Shown: positions 8,288 to 16,812, numbered from the stretch's first letter. The stretch is DNA of 64,000 nucleotides from Spirochaetaceae bacterium (GCA_007695175.1 REEH01000133.1:1-64000); one strand, 5' to 3'. A program made the numbers and translations. Notes: generated by a model from the sequence alone, not told the origin.

Positions 8288-9089
8288 GGGCGGTGGAGGG
8301 GCGATACTGGCGCTGACCGTTCTGGTCGCGCTGGGCGGCGCCGCTCTTCTGGCGGACCGAATCGTTCCGGATCCCCTCACACAAAACCTGGGAGCGATGC
8401 TCCTGGCGCCCTTCACGCAGGGGCACCTGCTCGGGACCGATCACCTGGGACGCGATGTGCTGAGCCGCCTCCTTCACGGCGCCCGGAGCTCCCTGATAGT
8501 ATCCATCGGCTCCGCCGGTCTGGCCGCCCTGATCGGAACGACGCTGGGCATGGTTTCCGCGGTGGACCGCCGGGGAGTGCTCGACCGGGCCCTGCAGATC
8601 GGCAACGATGCGATACTCGCCTTTCCCACGATCCTCCTGGCGATAACGGTAGCGATGGTGCTCCGTCCGGGACGCTACCAGGTGACGATGACCCTGGCCA
8701 TTGTTTTCTCGCCGGTGCTCTACCGTGTTTCAAGAGTTGAGGCGCGACGGGTCATACAGAAGGAATTCTACCAGGTCTCCCGCATGCTCGGGACGGGGCG
8801 GTTCATGCGGATCGTCCTGCACCTGCTGCCCAACGTACTCCCCCAGGTCCTGGTGCAGACGGCGAGCCTTGCGGCGATAGCCATCGGCACGGAAGCGGCC
8901 CTTTCCTTTCTCGGTCTGGGAACGCAGCCCCCGCACCCCAGCTGGGGGCTCATGCTCAGTGACGCGCGGCGGTACCTCGTACAGGCACCGATGCTCTCCA
9001 TTTTTCCCGGTCTCGCCGCGGCGATCCTGGCGTTCTGTTTTCAGTTTCTCTCCGATTATCTGGCGGAGCGCTTTCACGCCGTGGAGTAG
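8265..9089 (+). CDS. ABC transporter permease, DppC/OppC family
   Basis: This is the second membrane subunit of the importer (274 residues). It carries the DppC hallmark LLGTDHLGRDVLSRLLHGAR near residue 50, about six hydrophobic segments, and the coupling loop around SRMLGTGRFMRIVLHLLP. The C-terminal pattern LGTQPPHPSWGLML is strongly conserved in the family. It overlaps the binding-protein gene by 23 bases, so translation is probably coupled. It closes the five-gene unit 4239-9089. Confidence 0.93.
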   Translation: MSDLRRREGGGGAILALTVLVALGGAALLADRIVPDPLTQNLGAMLLAPFTQGHLLGTDHLGRDVLSRLLHGARSSLIVSIGSAGLAALIGTTLGMVSAVDRRGVLDRALQIGNDAILAFPTILLAITVAMVLRPGRYQVTMTLAIVFSPVLYRVSRVEARRVIQKEFYQVSRMLGTGRFMRIVLHLLPNVLPQVLVQTASLAAIAIGTEAALSFLGLGTQPPHPSWGLMLSDARRYLVQAPMLSIFPGLAAAILAFCFQFLSDYLAERFHAVE

Positions 9090-9101
9090 TCCTGCCGCGC
9101 C

Positions 9102-9131
9102 TTTACCCCGGTCCGGTCCTTGCACTACACT
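9102..9131 (+). promoter_or_regulatory. Promoter of TPR gene, leaderless type
   Basis: TTTACC (9102-9107), an 18-base spacer and TACACT (9126-9131) end six bases before ATG 9138. The GGAG between the box and the start is too close to the ATG to be a normal Shine-Dalgarno. Confidence 0.45.
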
Positions 9132-9137
9132 GGAGAT

Positions 9138-9950
9138 ATGTTCTTTTCCCGCAATTGTATGGCGGCTTTCGTGGCCGCGGCTTTTTTCGGAGTGCTGATT
9201 CCGCTCGCCGCCGATTTGCCCCGGGGGGATCAGGAGCGGTTTGAGGTATTGCAGGAGCGCGCCCGGGAGGCCGTCCGGGAAGGCCTGCCGGAGGACGCCC
9301 TCGAGTACTATGGAATGATGCACCGGATTGTCCCCGACAGTGGAGAAGTTGCGTACAACCGCGGTTCCCTGCTCCTGGATCTGGAACGGTACGAGGAAGC
9401 GCTGGAGGAGCTGAGTTCAGCCCTGGACCTGGAGCTTGCACCCGATATTGCCCGGGAGCAGATATACTTCAACCGGGGACTCGCCCTTGCCGCCCTGGGC
9501 GAATACGAACGGGCTCTCCTTGATTACGATCGCGCCCGGGATCTCGCTCCACAGGACGCCAGGACTCTCAACAACCGGGGTGTGGTCCTGGTGCAACTGG
9601 GTGAGCGGGACGAGGCAATACGCAGCTTCGAGCTCGCCCGGGAGCTGGACCCGGACTACCGGGACCCCCCGTTTCACCTGGGAAACATCTTTTACGACGA
9701 GGGACTCTTTGAGGAGGCAATCGAGCTTTATCGGTGGGTTCTTGAAATCGATCCCACCTTTCACCGGGCTCTTTTCAACCTTGGAAACGCTTTCTATCGC
9801 GCGGGCCGCTACGCCGATGCGGTGGATCGGTTTGTGCAGCTTTACCGGGAGAGGCCGGAGGACGGGGACGTGCTGTACAATCTCGGCTTGAGCGCTCTGG
9901 CTGCCGCGTCGGAGGACGAAAACGACGACGATCAGGGCGACGATTCCTGA
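9138..9950 (+). CDS. Exported tetratricopeptide-repeat protein
   Basis: A signal peptide or membrane anchor (MAAFVAAAFFGVLIPLAA, about residues 8-25) is followed by roughly six TPR units, recognisable by repeated AYNRG, YFNRGLALAALGEYERAL, LNNRGVVLVQLG, PFHLGNIFYDEG and LFNLGNAFYRAG segments. The tail is acidic (SEDENDDDQGDDS). TPR proteins are protein-interaction scaffolds; nothing here names the partner. The start ATG 9138 is chosen over a TTG at 9120. The next gene begins 11 bases after its stop, so the two are probably co-transcribed. Confidence 0.85.
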   Translation: MFFSRNCMAAFVAAAFFGVLIPLAADLPRGDQERFEVLQERAREAVREGLPEDALEYYGMMHRIVPDSGEVAYNRGSLLLDLERYEEALEELSSALDLELAPDIAREQIYFNRGLALAALGEYERALLDYDRARDLAPQDARTLNNRGVVLVQLGERDEAIRSFELARELDPDYRDPPFHLGNIFYDEGLFEEAIELYRWVLEIDPTFHRALFNLGNAFYRAGRYADAVDRFVQLYRERPEDGDVLYNLGLSALAAASEDENDDDQGDDS

Positions 9951-9961
9951 ACACCGCCGGT

Positions 9962-11584
9962 ATGTCCATTCTCACCGTGGCCGATCTGCTGCTCTGGAAT
10001 CGGTGCCGGCGCCAGTGGGTTCAGCGTTGCCGTCCTGAGGGGGGGGAGCGCTGGGCCGCTTTTCCGGAGGACCTGATAAGTCTGGCCAATCTCCGTGAGA
10101 CGGCCCGGGTGGTGGCTGTCGGCTGCCGCGTGTTCGGTCAGGACTGCGTCGATGCCTCGCCGCCCGGGGGCGTTCCCGCGGCAGTACGCGTCCTGGCGAC
10201 TGTCTCCGAGGAAAAGACCGCCCATGAGTGGCATGACCGCACGATGGGTCACATTTCCCGGGGCTCCTGCTTCGTAAATGGACTTCTCCTGGGTGACGGG
10301 ATCGCCTGTACAGTGGACCTGGCACGGTACCGTCCACGGCTGGGGGGCTGGGAGTTTTATCTTCTGCGTCCCGGCACCGGTCCGCGGGGTGTATTCGAGA
10401 CGGAGGGAAGCATCCTGAGCAACGTGATCCGGGAGTGCGGGATTCCGGTGGCGGCTCTCCATCTTCTCTACCTTGACAAGAAAACACGCAGACCTGACCC
10501 GGATACGGAGGAGAGCTGGAGACTGTTCTTTCGTGAAAGCAATATCACGGGACGGGCCGAGCGGGGATGGAAGGCCCTGGAGGGGGAACAGCGCGCGCTT
10601 CAGGACCATCTTGAAAAGGGAGACGCGATCGCCCCGGACTATCGCTGTCGCCAGGGCTGTCGCCTCTGTGAACCGCCCGGTGGCCCGGTTTCCGATCGGT
10701 ACGACGTCCTGACGCTCCACAAGGGACGTCATATCGGACGGGAGCTGCAGGCAAAAGGAGTGTTTGACCTGCGCCAGGTCGATCCCGCCTCCTGTCGCCT
10801 CACGGAACGGCAGATCATCCAGATTGAGGCCCTTCGGAGCGGCAGGCCCTATCTCGATCGAACGAGACTTGAGCGCTTTCTTGCGTCCCTGCGGTGGCCT
10901 CTCTCCTTTCTCGACTTCGAGGCCTATTCCCAGTCACTCCCACCCATGGAGGGCCTCACCCCGTACCAGCACGCTCCCGTCATCGCATCGCTGCACCGGC
11001 AGGGACGACCTCTGGAAGACCCGGAGAGCCATCTCTTTGTCGCTACTCCCGGACGGGACGAGCGGATATCTCTCTTCGCCTGGCTGGTGGAGCTGGCTGG
11101 AGAGGAAGGCACGATTGTCGTCTTCAGCAAACCTTTCGAATCGGCCATGGTTCGGCAGATAGCGGATGTGAGCGGTGCAGCCGGAGGGGGCGATGCCCTG
11201 GTTCAACGCATGGTAGATCTTCTCGTTCCCTTTTCGGAGTTCATGATCTATCACCCGGACCAGAGGGGCAAGGTTTCGCTCAAGCGTATTCTTCCAATAT
11301 TCACGGACAGCGGATACGACCACGTGGACGTACAGGACGGCATGCACGCCAACCTGACCTGCATGCGCCACGCCGACCAGGCCGTCGCCGCTGGAGAGGG
11401 CATTGGCGCGATCGGAGCGGAAGCGGCGGAAGAAGTCACCCGTTTCCTGGGAACTCGGGAGCTTGCCTCGATGGAGGACGTGGCGCGGTACTGCGCCATG
11501 GACACCCGGGCGATGGTGGAGCTCGTGGACGCGCTATATCATCTCGTCAAAGGTGGGCCGGAGGACGCGGCGGGGGTGGGATGA
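9962..11584 (+). CDS. DUF2779 protein: Cas4/RecB-like part joined to a DEDD-type exonuclease-like domain
   Basis: This 540-residue protein has two parts. The N-terminal part begins with a LWNRCRRQW motif like those opening RecB/Cas4-type nucleases and ends with clustered cysteines C229, C233 and C236 (YRCRQGCRLC), which together could hold an iron-sulfur cluster. The C-terminal part has D318/E320 in FLDFEAY, a middle block GKVSLKRILPIFT and Y510/D514 in YCAMDTRAMVEL, the three-motif layout of DEDD exonucleases. I place it in the DUF2779 family from memory. Function is unproven; nucleic-acid degradation or repair is an inference. No CRISPR array or cas1/cas2 is in the window. Confidence 0.7.
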   Translation: MSILTVADLLLWNRCRRQWVQRCRPEGGERWAAFPEDLISLANLRETARVVAVGCRVFGQDCVDASPPGGVPAAVRVLATVSEEKTAHEWHDRTMGHISRGSCFVNGLLLGDGIACTVDLARYRPRLGGWEFYLLRPGTGPRGVFETEGSILSNVIRECGIPVAALHLLYLDKKTRRPDPDTEESWRLFFRESNITGRAERGWKALEGEQRALQDHLEKGDAIAPDYRCRQGCRLCEPPGGPVSDRYDVLTLHKGRHIGRELQAKGVFDLRQVDPASCRLTERQIIQIEALRSGRPYLDRTRLERFLASLRWPLSFLDFEAYSQSLPPMEGLTPYQHAPVIASLHRQGRPLEDPESHLFVATPGRDERISLFAWLVELAGEEGTIVVFSKPFESAMVRQIADVSGAAGGGDALVQRMVDLLVPFSEFMIYHPDQRGKVSLKRILPIFTDSGYDHVDVQDGMHANLTCMRHADQAVAAGEGIGAIGAEAAEEVTRFLGTRELASMEDVARYCAMDTRAMVELVDALYHLVKGGPEDAAGVG

Positions 11585-11593
11585 AGGGAGGCA

Positions 11594-11626
11594 CAAAAAA
11601 ACCGGGCGTTCGCTGGAACGCCCGGT
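11594..11626 (-). terminator. Rho-independent terminator of the exported protein gene
   Basis: A perfect 11-base stem (ACCGGGCGTTC/GAACGCCCGGT, 11601-11626) is followed on the minus strand by seven T (11601-11595). It lies just beyond the stop of the minus-strand gene 11653-12438 and also separates it from the convergent DUF2779 gene. Confidence 0.9.
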
Positions 11627-11652
11627 AAAGGTGCAGCCGACCCGCCCCCGGG

Positions 11653-12438
11653 TCAGTCTACGGTGAAGTAGGGGAAGCTCGCCGCGAGCTTGTTGGTACG
11701 CAGCGAAACGTAGTCGCCCCGCAAAACCGCCGGATCCACCTGGAAGAAAAACCGGATCGGCGCCGTGGGATCGAGAACTCCGATCTCACCGGTCCGGGGA
11801 TTGACCCGGATATTAATCGGCACATCAAGATCAAGGGCCATCGCGAGGTCATGGACGGAAGCGTTTACACCCCAGTCCCGGAGCGCGCGAATGATATCAA
11901 TACTCATGTAGTCATCAACCACGTAGCGACTCAGTTCAGGATCGCGGCGGAGCGCCGGGTCCCGGGCAAGCGACATGGTCGAGTTGTCGGTGCTGCGGTA
12001 GAGCTGGGCCCGGAAACCGTAGTGCTCCGGACGATTGCGGCGCGTCTCGGGCCGCGTATCCAGGTTGAGCCAGAGCAGGTAGCTGTTTCCGCTTCCCCAC
12101 GCCTTGCGTCCCAGAGCAGGGTTCTCGACACCAAGGTGTATGCCGAAACCTGCGTGGTAGATGCCGTTCTCAAAGTCCGCCTGGTTCCGGAATCCGCCGT
12201 CCACGTATCGAATGGCAAACTCAAGTTCATAGGGGCTTCCCTGATTAACGCGGCGGTCAATCCGGGCAAGCGGCTCCTGCGCATTCTGCTGTACGAGCCG
12301 TCCCCCGCGGACAACCCAGTCGCCGGCGCCGGCGGTCCATCCGCGCATCGACGAAAAGTCATCGTTGACCGTCTGTGCGACAACTACCATTGATGCAGTG
12401 AGCAACAGGGCACCCATAATGAGCGCGATCTTCTTCAT
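11653..12438 (-). CDS. Exported protein of unknown function, lectin/glucanase-fold-like
   Basis: A clear Sec signal peptide (KKIALIMGALLLTASMVVVAQ, cleavage near residue 22) opens a 261-residue protein. The mature part starts DDFSSMRGWTAGAGDWVVRG, resembling the opening strand of concanavalin-like or DUF1080-type beta-sandwich domains that bind or cleave polysaccharide, and ends with a strand-like FPYFTVD. No catalytic pair is evident. A GGAGGATCGC ribosome site fixes the start. The gene stands alone between its own terminator and a divergent intergenic region. Periplasmic or surface location is likely; carbohydrate binding is only an inference from fold resemblance. Confidence 0.6.
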   Translation of the reverse strand: MKKIALIMGALLLTASMVVVAQTVNDDFSSMRGWTAGAGDWVVRGGRLVQQNAQEPLARIDRRVNQGSPYELEFAIRYVDGGFRNQADFENGIYHAGFGIHLGVENPALGRKAWGSGNSYLLWLNLDTRPETRRNRPEHYGFRAQLYRSTDNSTMSLARDPALRRDPELSRYVVDDYMSIDIIRALRDWGVNASVHDLAMALDLDVPINIRVNPRTGEIGVLDPTAPIRFFFQVDPAVLRGDYVSLRTNKLAASFPYFTVD

Positions 12439-12545
12439 GCGATCCTCCTGACTTGATTATTGATAGCATCACTTGAGTGCTATTCTATGCTTACGCCATA
12501 TGATAATGCCGTTTTCGCGAAGGTACAACCAAAAACAATGGCCAA

Positions 12546-12567
12546 TTTCGCCTGAAATGAGGCGAAA
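12546..12567. other. Inverted repeat in divergent intergenic region
   Basis: A perfect 8-base inverted repeat (TTTCGCCT/AGGCGAAA) with a 6-base loop lies in the AT-rich 211-base gap between the exported protein gene and yhbY. It has no T tract in either direction, so it is more likely an operator than a terminator. Confidence 0.4.
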
Positions 12568-12614
12568 AGAAGGTAAAAACGATTATAATAGCTAAAAAAT
12601 AGTAATAATTGGCG

Positions 12615-12643
12615 ATGACGAGAGCCTCCGTTTTGTGTAGACT
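12615..12643 (+). promoter_or_regulatory. Promoter of yhbY operon, leaderless type
   Basis: ATGACG (12615-12620), a 17-base spacer and TAGACT (12638-12643) end six bases before ATG 12650. No Shine-Dalgarno is present. Confidence 0.45.
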
Positions 12644-12649
12644 GTGGTC

Positions 12650-12967
12650 ATGGAAACCATTCAGAGGCTCGCCGGGTATCAGCGCGCGGCGTTGCAGCGA
12701 CAGGCGCACCACCTGGCGGCGGTCGCGACGGTCGGAAAGCAGGGCATTACCGAGCAGGTTGTCCTGCACGTGGAGAGAGAACTGACCAATCATGAACTGA
12801 TAAAAGTACGCTTTTCCGATTTCAAGGAGGAGCGGCGCCCCCTGGCGGAAATGCTTGCCGGGCGGACGCAGGCAGCGCTTGTAAGCGTGATCGGCCATGT
12901 GGCGATCCTGTACCGTAGTGCGCCGGACGCGCAGAATCGGCGAATCCATCTGCCGGAGCGGGCATGA
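12650..12967 (+). CDS. yhbY: YhbY-type CRM-domain RNA-binding protein
   Basis: This is a small (105-residue) RNA-binding protein that in other bacteria associates with pre-50S ribosomal subunits. The CRM core is visible: QRQAHHLAAVATVGKQG, then HELIKVRF, and GHVAILYR near the end, matching the order in YhbY. It is the first gene of a transcript that continues into the dehydrogenase gene through a 4-base ATGA overlap, an odd pairing of ribosome assembly with sugar metabolism. A GTG two codons upstream (12644) is the alternative start. Confidence 0.9.
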   Translation: METIQRLAGYQRAALQRQAHHLAAVATVGKQGITEQVVLHVERELTNHELIKVRFSDFKEERRPLAEMLAGRTQAALVSVIGHVAILYRSAPDAQNRRIHLPERA

Positions 12968-14157
12968 TGAAGGTGATGATGCCGGCGCAGCCGGAGCTGC
13001 TGATCGAAGCCGGATCCTTTCGCCGGCTTCCGGAACTGCTGCAGGCGGGTGGATACCGTTCGCCCGTCCTTGTGACGGGAGGGCGTTCGGTCAGAGGGCG
13101 CGACGAGTGGGGTATCGTTACGGAGGCATTGCTGGAGGCGGGATACCCCTTCCTGGAGTTTACCGTCCGCGGTGAGCCCTCGCCGGAGACTGTCAACGAT
13201 GCGATAGGGGAGATTCTCCGGGACGCGCCGGGAAGCGATGTGGTCGTCGCGATCGGCGGCGGCAGCGCTCTCGATACGGGCAAGGCGGTCGCCGCGGGGG
13301 CTGCCATGGCGGTGGCTGCCAAGGCGGCGGCCCCGGGAAACAAGGAGGGTACCTTCGACATATCCCGGTACCTCGAGGGCGTCGGTGATCGGGAGCCCTC
13401 CGGAGAAACACTCCCTCTGATCGCTTTTCCCACCACCGCCGGTACGGGGACGGAGGCCTCCATGAACGCCGTGATCAGCCGGATCGGGCCGGGAGGATTC
13501 AAGAAATCGCTTCGGCACCCCCGGTTCGTGCCAAGCATGGCCATAATCGACCCCGACCTTCACCAGGGATGCCCCCTGGAAGTGACCCGCGCCTGTGGTC
13601 TCGACGCGGTGACGCAGCTCCTGGAGGCCTATGTTTCGATCGCCGCAAGCCCCCTGACGGACGCACTGGCCGCTCTGGGGCTGCAGAAGGCCGGAGCTTC
13701 CTTCCCCAGGCTGATAGCGGGCGAGGACACCCCGGAGCTCCGCGCCGAAATGGCCCTGGCGGCGTACCTGAGTGGAGTGTGCCTGGCCGCGGCGGGACTC
13801 GGTCTGGTTCATGGCTTTGCTTCGCCCCTGGGAGCAATGCGGGACATACCGCACGGCGTTGTGTGTGGTCTCCTGCTGGGGCCAACAGTGGAGCACGCCC
13901 TGCGGAAGGATTCGGTTTCCCGAAGTCCGGCGGACCATCGCAGTAAATACGGGAATGCCGCGCGTGCCATGGGATTCACCTCCGCGGCAGCTATGGTTGA
14001 ACAGTTTTTCGACTGGGCTGAAGCGCTGCGCCGACTGGAAGAGTATCGTTTCACGCAGGCGGAGATCCCCCTCATCGCGCGGAATACAGGACTCAAGAAC
14101 CACCCCGTGAAGGTTGAGGAACAGGAATCAATCAGAATACTGGAATCCATACTGTGA
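12964..14157 (+). CDS. Iron-containing alcohol dehydrogenase
   Basis: This is an NAD(P)-dependent group III alcohol dehydrogenase (397 residues). The nucleotide-binding loop is AIGGGSALDTGKAVA, and the metal region includes TTAGTGTEASMNAVIS, the Asp of DAVTQLLEAY and the His residues of LVHGFASPLGAMRDIPHG. It overlaps yhbY by four bases and its TGA overlaps the GTG of the PfkB kinase gene, so the three are translationally coupled. The substrate is unknown; the sugar-kinase and aldolase neighbours suggest a sugar, sugar alcohol or aldehyde intermediate rather than ethanol. Confidence 0.88.
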   Translation: MMKVMMPAQPELLIEAGSFRRLPELLQAGGYRSPVLVTGGRSVRGRDEWGIVTEALLEAGYPFLEFTVRGEPSPETVNDAIGEILRDAPGSDVVVAIGGGSALDTGKAVAAGAAMAVAAKAAAPGNKEGTFDISRYLEGVGDREPSGETLPLIAFPTTAGTGTEASMNAVISRIGPGGFKKSLRHPRFVPSMAIIDPDLHQGCPLEVTRACGLDAVTQLLEAYVSIAASPLTDALAALGLQKAGASFPRLIAGEDTPELRAEMALAAYLSGVCLAAAGLGLVHGFASPLGAMRDIPHGVVCGLLLGPTVEHALRKDSVSRSPADHRSKYGNAARAMGFTSAAAMVEQFFDWAEALRRLEEYRFTQAEIPLIARNTGLKNHPVKVEEQESIRILESIL

Positions 14158-15059
14158 GTATCCTGGTAATCGGTCTGGATCCGCTGCTTGAACGGACGAT
14201 CCTCTTCGAGAGGCTGACGATTAACGAGGTAAACCGGGCCAAAGAGGTCCGCCTTGACGCGTCTGGAACCGGCCTTAACTGTGCGCGCGTACTCCTGCAG
14301 TTCGGGGCATCCCTCCGTCTCCTCAGTTCCTCCAGCGAGGAGGCAGCCCGCCGGTTCGCTGAGCTTGTACGATCAGAGGGGATGCCTGTGGAGTATACAC
14401 CCGCCGGAACCGCACCCGGTGAATGCACCACAGTAGTAAGTCTGTCGCAACACCGTACCGCACGGTTCACAACATATACCGGGACACCGAGCCAGGAGGC
14501 AAAGTCCCAGATCCTGTCCAGGTATCCGGATCTGTTACCGGGGTCCCGGTGCGTGATTATTACTGGTTCGGAACGCACCGGATTCGGTGAGGATTTCCTT
14601 GACAGCATTATTAAGGCGGCGCGCGACCGTGGAATTCGAACTATCCTGAGCATACACGACGCCGGGACCTATCGGCGCCGGGCGACCACCGGGAAGACCC
14701 GACCTGATTTCATCGTTGTAAGCGGAGACTCCTCGAATCGCATACCGGAAACAGCAGATATTCCCGGGGAACTGGAACAGCTAATGATCGAACTTCTGTC
14801 GGAGGGATCGGTGCCGGTGGTATACAGGGAGGGGGGTGCAACGCTATCCTTGTCCGGGACCGGGGAAGACTCTCTCCTGGAAATCGAACCGGTCGCGGTG
14901 ACACCGATCAACAGGAGCGGGTGCGGCGATGCCTTTCTGGCGGGATTTGCCATGGAAATCTCGGAGGGCGGCACTACAGCGGATGCAATAGAGCGCGGTC
15001 ATGCGGCCGCCGCGATGAACGCCGCTCAATTGAAGCCGGGCACCATCCGGCCGGAATAA
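14154..15059 (+). CDS. PfkB-family sugar (phosphate) kinase, 1-phosphofructokinase-like
   Basis: This ribokinase-fold kinase (301 residues) has the overall layout of FruK/LacC-type hexose-phosphate kinases: N-terminal SILVIGLDPLLERTI, the substrate-binding block GTGLNCARVLLQFG, and a C-terminal anion hole NRSGCGDAFLAGF. The catalytic Asp is near residue 259, and GCGD replaces the common GAGD. The start is a GTG overlapping the previous stop (GTGA). A paralogue with the same GCGD change lies at 15850-16776, so the cluster encodes two related kinases, probably acting on two intermediates. Substrate not determinable. Confidence 0.82.
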   Translation: MSILVIGLDPLLERTILFERLTINEVNRAKEVRLDASGTGLNCARVLLQFGASLRLLSSSSEEAARRFAELVRSEGMPVEYTPAGTAPGECTTVVSLSQHRTARFTTYTGTPSQEAKSQILSRYPDLLPGSRCVIITGSERTGFGEDFLDSIIKAARDRGIRTILSIHDAGTYRRRATTGKTRPDFIVVSGDSSNRIPETADIPGELEQLMIELLSEGSVPVVYREGGATLSLSGTGEDSLLEIEPVAVTPINRSGCGDAFLAGFAMEISEGGTTADAIERGHAAAAMNAAQLKPGTIRPE

Positions 15060-15096
15060 AACCGCAACAAGCGGGAAAGAATGACCGAAGGATGGG

Positions 15097-15125
15097 TTGC
15101 GTACGCAAGAGAGAATCGGTATAGT
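15097..15125 (+). promoter_or_regulatory. Promoter of aldolase gene with overlapping palindromic operator
   Basis: TTGCGT (15097-15102), a 17-base spacer and TATAGT (15120-15125) form a good sigma-70 promoter. The -35 lies inside the perfect 12-base palindrome TTGCGTACGCAA (15097-15108), a likely repressor site. Confidence 0.65.
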
Positions 15126-15211
15126 GCGAACCGACAGTAAACGATCGTAAAATAATAATATACGATGGTAGATGAAAGCAATACCGGGCGACCAGAGGAG
15201 ACGTAGATACC

Positions 15212-15847
15212 ATGAGTGATACAATGAGCGTGCGAACGATGATCGGCAGCAACAGAATCGTACCAGTGGTGAAAATCGAGGATGCGGACCGCGCCCCCGA
15301 TCTGCTGGAGGCGTTGAGACTCGGTGGAATAACCGTCATCGAGATCACCTTCCGTACAGCGACGGCCGGCGAAGCGATTCGGCGCTGTCGGAAAGCTCAG
15401 TCCGCCACCGTCGTTGGAGCCGGTACCGTCAGAACCATTGAGCAGGTTGATCAGGCGCTGGAAAACGGTGCGGAATTCATCGTGTCTCCCGGTTTCAACC
15501 CGACCATCGCGGAGTACGCGATCAAGAGGGGCATTCCCCATATCCCGGGTACGATCACGCCCTCGGAGATTGAACTGGCCGCTGACCTTGGTCTGAGGGA
15601 GCTGAAGTTTTTTCCCGCGGAAGCAGCCGGTGGAGTACCGTTCATCAAGTCGCTCGGAGCCGTTTACCCGGAAATCTCGTTCATGCCCACCGGCGGTATC
15701 ACCGCGGATAATCTGGGTGCGTATCTCGCGCTGAGCAACGTACTCGCCTGCGGCGGAAGCTGGATGGTAAAGCCGGAGTGGATCGCGGGCGGACAGTTCG
15801 ACCTCATTCGGGATACGGCCAAAGCGGCGGTGGAGATGACGGAGTAG
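15212..15847 (+). CDS. eda: KDPG/KHG-type aldolase
   Basis: This class I aldolase cleaves 2-keto-3-deoxy-6-phosphogluconate (or a relative such as KHG or KDPGal) to pyruvate and glyceraldehyde 3-phosphate. At 211 residues it is full length. Schiff-base Lys132 lies in LKFFPAEAAGG; Glu44 and Arg48 in VIEITFRT match the active-site acid and phosphate-binding positions. GAGGAG upstream supports ATG 15212. It has its own promoter with a palindrome. No 6-phosphogluconate dehydratase is in the window, so whether this serves the Entner-Doudoroff route or a related sugar acid is open. Confidence 0.9.
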   Translation: MSDTMSVRTMIGSNRIVPVVKIEDADRAPDLLEALRLGGITVIEITFRTATAGEAIRRCRKAQSATVVGAGTVRTIEQVDQALENGAEFIVSPGFNPTIAEYAIKRGIPHIPGTITPSEIELAADLGLRELKFFPAEAAGGVPFIKSLGAVYPEISFMPTGGITADNLGAYLALSNVLACGGSWMVKPEWIAGGQFDLIRDTAKAAVEMTE

Positions 15848-15849
15848 GT

Positions 15850-16776
15850 TTACGACGCCGGGATCTCGTAAAGCGAGGCCGGCTTGAAGACTTGTGCATT
15901 GCGGGCGGCACAGTCGTGACCGAGTAACAGTGCATCGACCAGGGATTTCCCTGCGTGCAAGCCCGCCGCGGTACCGGCCATGGTGGAGTCGCCGCAGCCG
16001 ATCGTGTTTTTTACCGGCACCAGCTGCACCGGGACCCGATTCACGGTACCGGCGCTTGCGAGAAAGCTCGCGTTTTTCCCGTGGGTGAGAGCGTACACGG
16101 TGGAAGTCGTGGTGGTAAGCGCAGCCAGTTCGGTCTGAACAAGCGCTTCCTCCTCCGCGTCAATGCCCTGCTCCAGAGCCTGGCGGCCGGAGAAAAACGT
16201 CGCGATAAACTCAGGGACATTGATTTTTACGAGATCCGGTTCAAAGGGCAGTGCTGCCTTTAGATCGGCCCCGCGGATGTCCAATCCGATCCGTTTTCCC
16301 GCCTTCCGGGCCGTTTCCACGAGAAAGGGTATCACTTCCGGGGTAAAACCGGGCGCCTTGCTCCCCGTCACAATCACCCAATCGATACCTGGCAACAGCT
16401 CCAGATACCGCCGTCGCAGCGCGTCCTCAACCTCGGGAGGTACGGGGACACCCTCTTCCACGAGTTCCGTGATTTCACCGGTCGAGCTGTCGAGGATAGT
16501 GTGGCAGTTGCGGATACCCCCGGGGGAGGGAATCCACTGGATATCAAGATCGTCGGACCCGGTGAGCCGCAGAAACTGCGGAGCCTCATCCTCCCCCAGC
16601 TGGCACAGATTAACGGCCTCTTCTCCCAGTTGGTGGAGTATGCGGGTGGTATTGGCTCCCTGTCCGGCCGCGTCGGTCCGGCTCCATTGCACGGTACTGT
16701 GGCCGTCCTGATGGAACTTCTCGAGGGAGATCGTCTTCTGAATGACCGGATTGAGGCCAACCACCAGGAACGCCAT
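15850..16776 (-). CDS. PfkB-family sugar (phosphate) kinase, second copy
   Basis: This is a 308-residue ribokinase-fold kinase like the one at 14154. It begins MAFLVVGLNPVIQKTISLEKF, has the substrate block GQGANTTRILHQLGEEAVNL, and ends with the anion hole NTIGCGDSTMAGTAAGL, again GCGD. I chose ATG 16776 because it starts the conserved first strand; the open frame continues upstream to 17109 without homology-like content. The gene converges on the aldolase gene with two bases between them and is divergent from the AraM-type dehydrogenase gene across a shared operator region. Confidence 0.82.
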   Translation of the reverse strand: MAFLVVGLNPVIQKTISLEKFHQDGHSTVQWSRTDAAGQGANTTRILHQLGEEAVNLCQLGEDEAPQFLRLTGSDDLDIQWIPSPGGIRNCHTILDSSTGEITELVEEGVPVPPEVEDALRRRYLELLPGIDWVIVTGSKAPGFTPEVIPFLVETARKAGKRIGLDIRGADLKAALPFEPDLVKINVPEFIATFFSGRQALEQGIDAEEEALVQTELAALTTTTSTVYALTHGKNASFLASAGTVNRVPVQLVPVKNTIGCGDSTMAGTAAGLHAGKSLVDALLLGHDCAARNAQVFKPASLYEIPAS

Positions 16777-16782
16777 GGGTAA

Positions 16783-16812
16783 ATTATCTCCCGAGGGTGC
16801 AGTGCAGGTCAA
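16783..16812 (-). promoter_or_regulatory. Promoter of second PfkB kinase gene, leaderless type
   Basis: On the minus strand TTGACC (16812-16807), an 18-base spacer and GATAAT (16788-16783) end six bases before ATG 16776. The left half of the inverted repeat at 16810-16845 touches the -35. Confidence 0.55.

Noticed and set aside
6773-8416. A 547-codon minus-strand open frame opposite the ABC binding protein gene
   Set aside because: The plus-strand frame has a signal peptide and family 5 motifs; the opposite frame has none and crosses a gene boundary.
9962-11584. Reading the Cas4-like protein as part of a CRISPR or other defence system
   Set aside because: No repeats, cas1, cas2 or other defence genes occur in the window; the neighbours are a TPR protein and a housekeeping-like exported protein.
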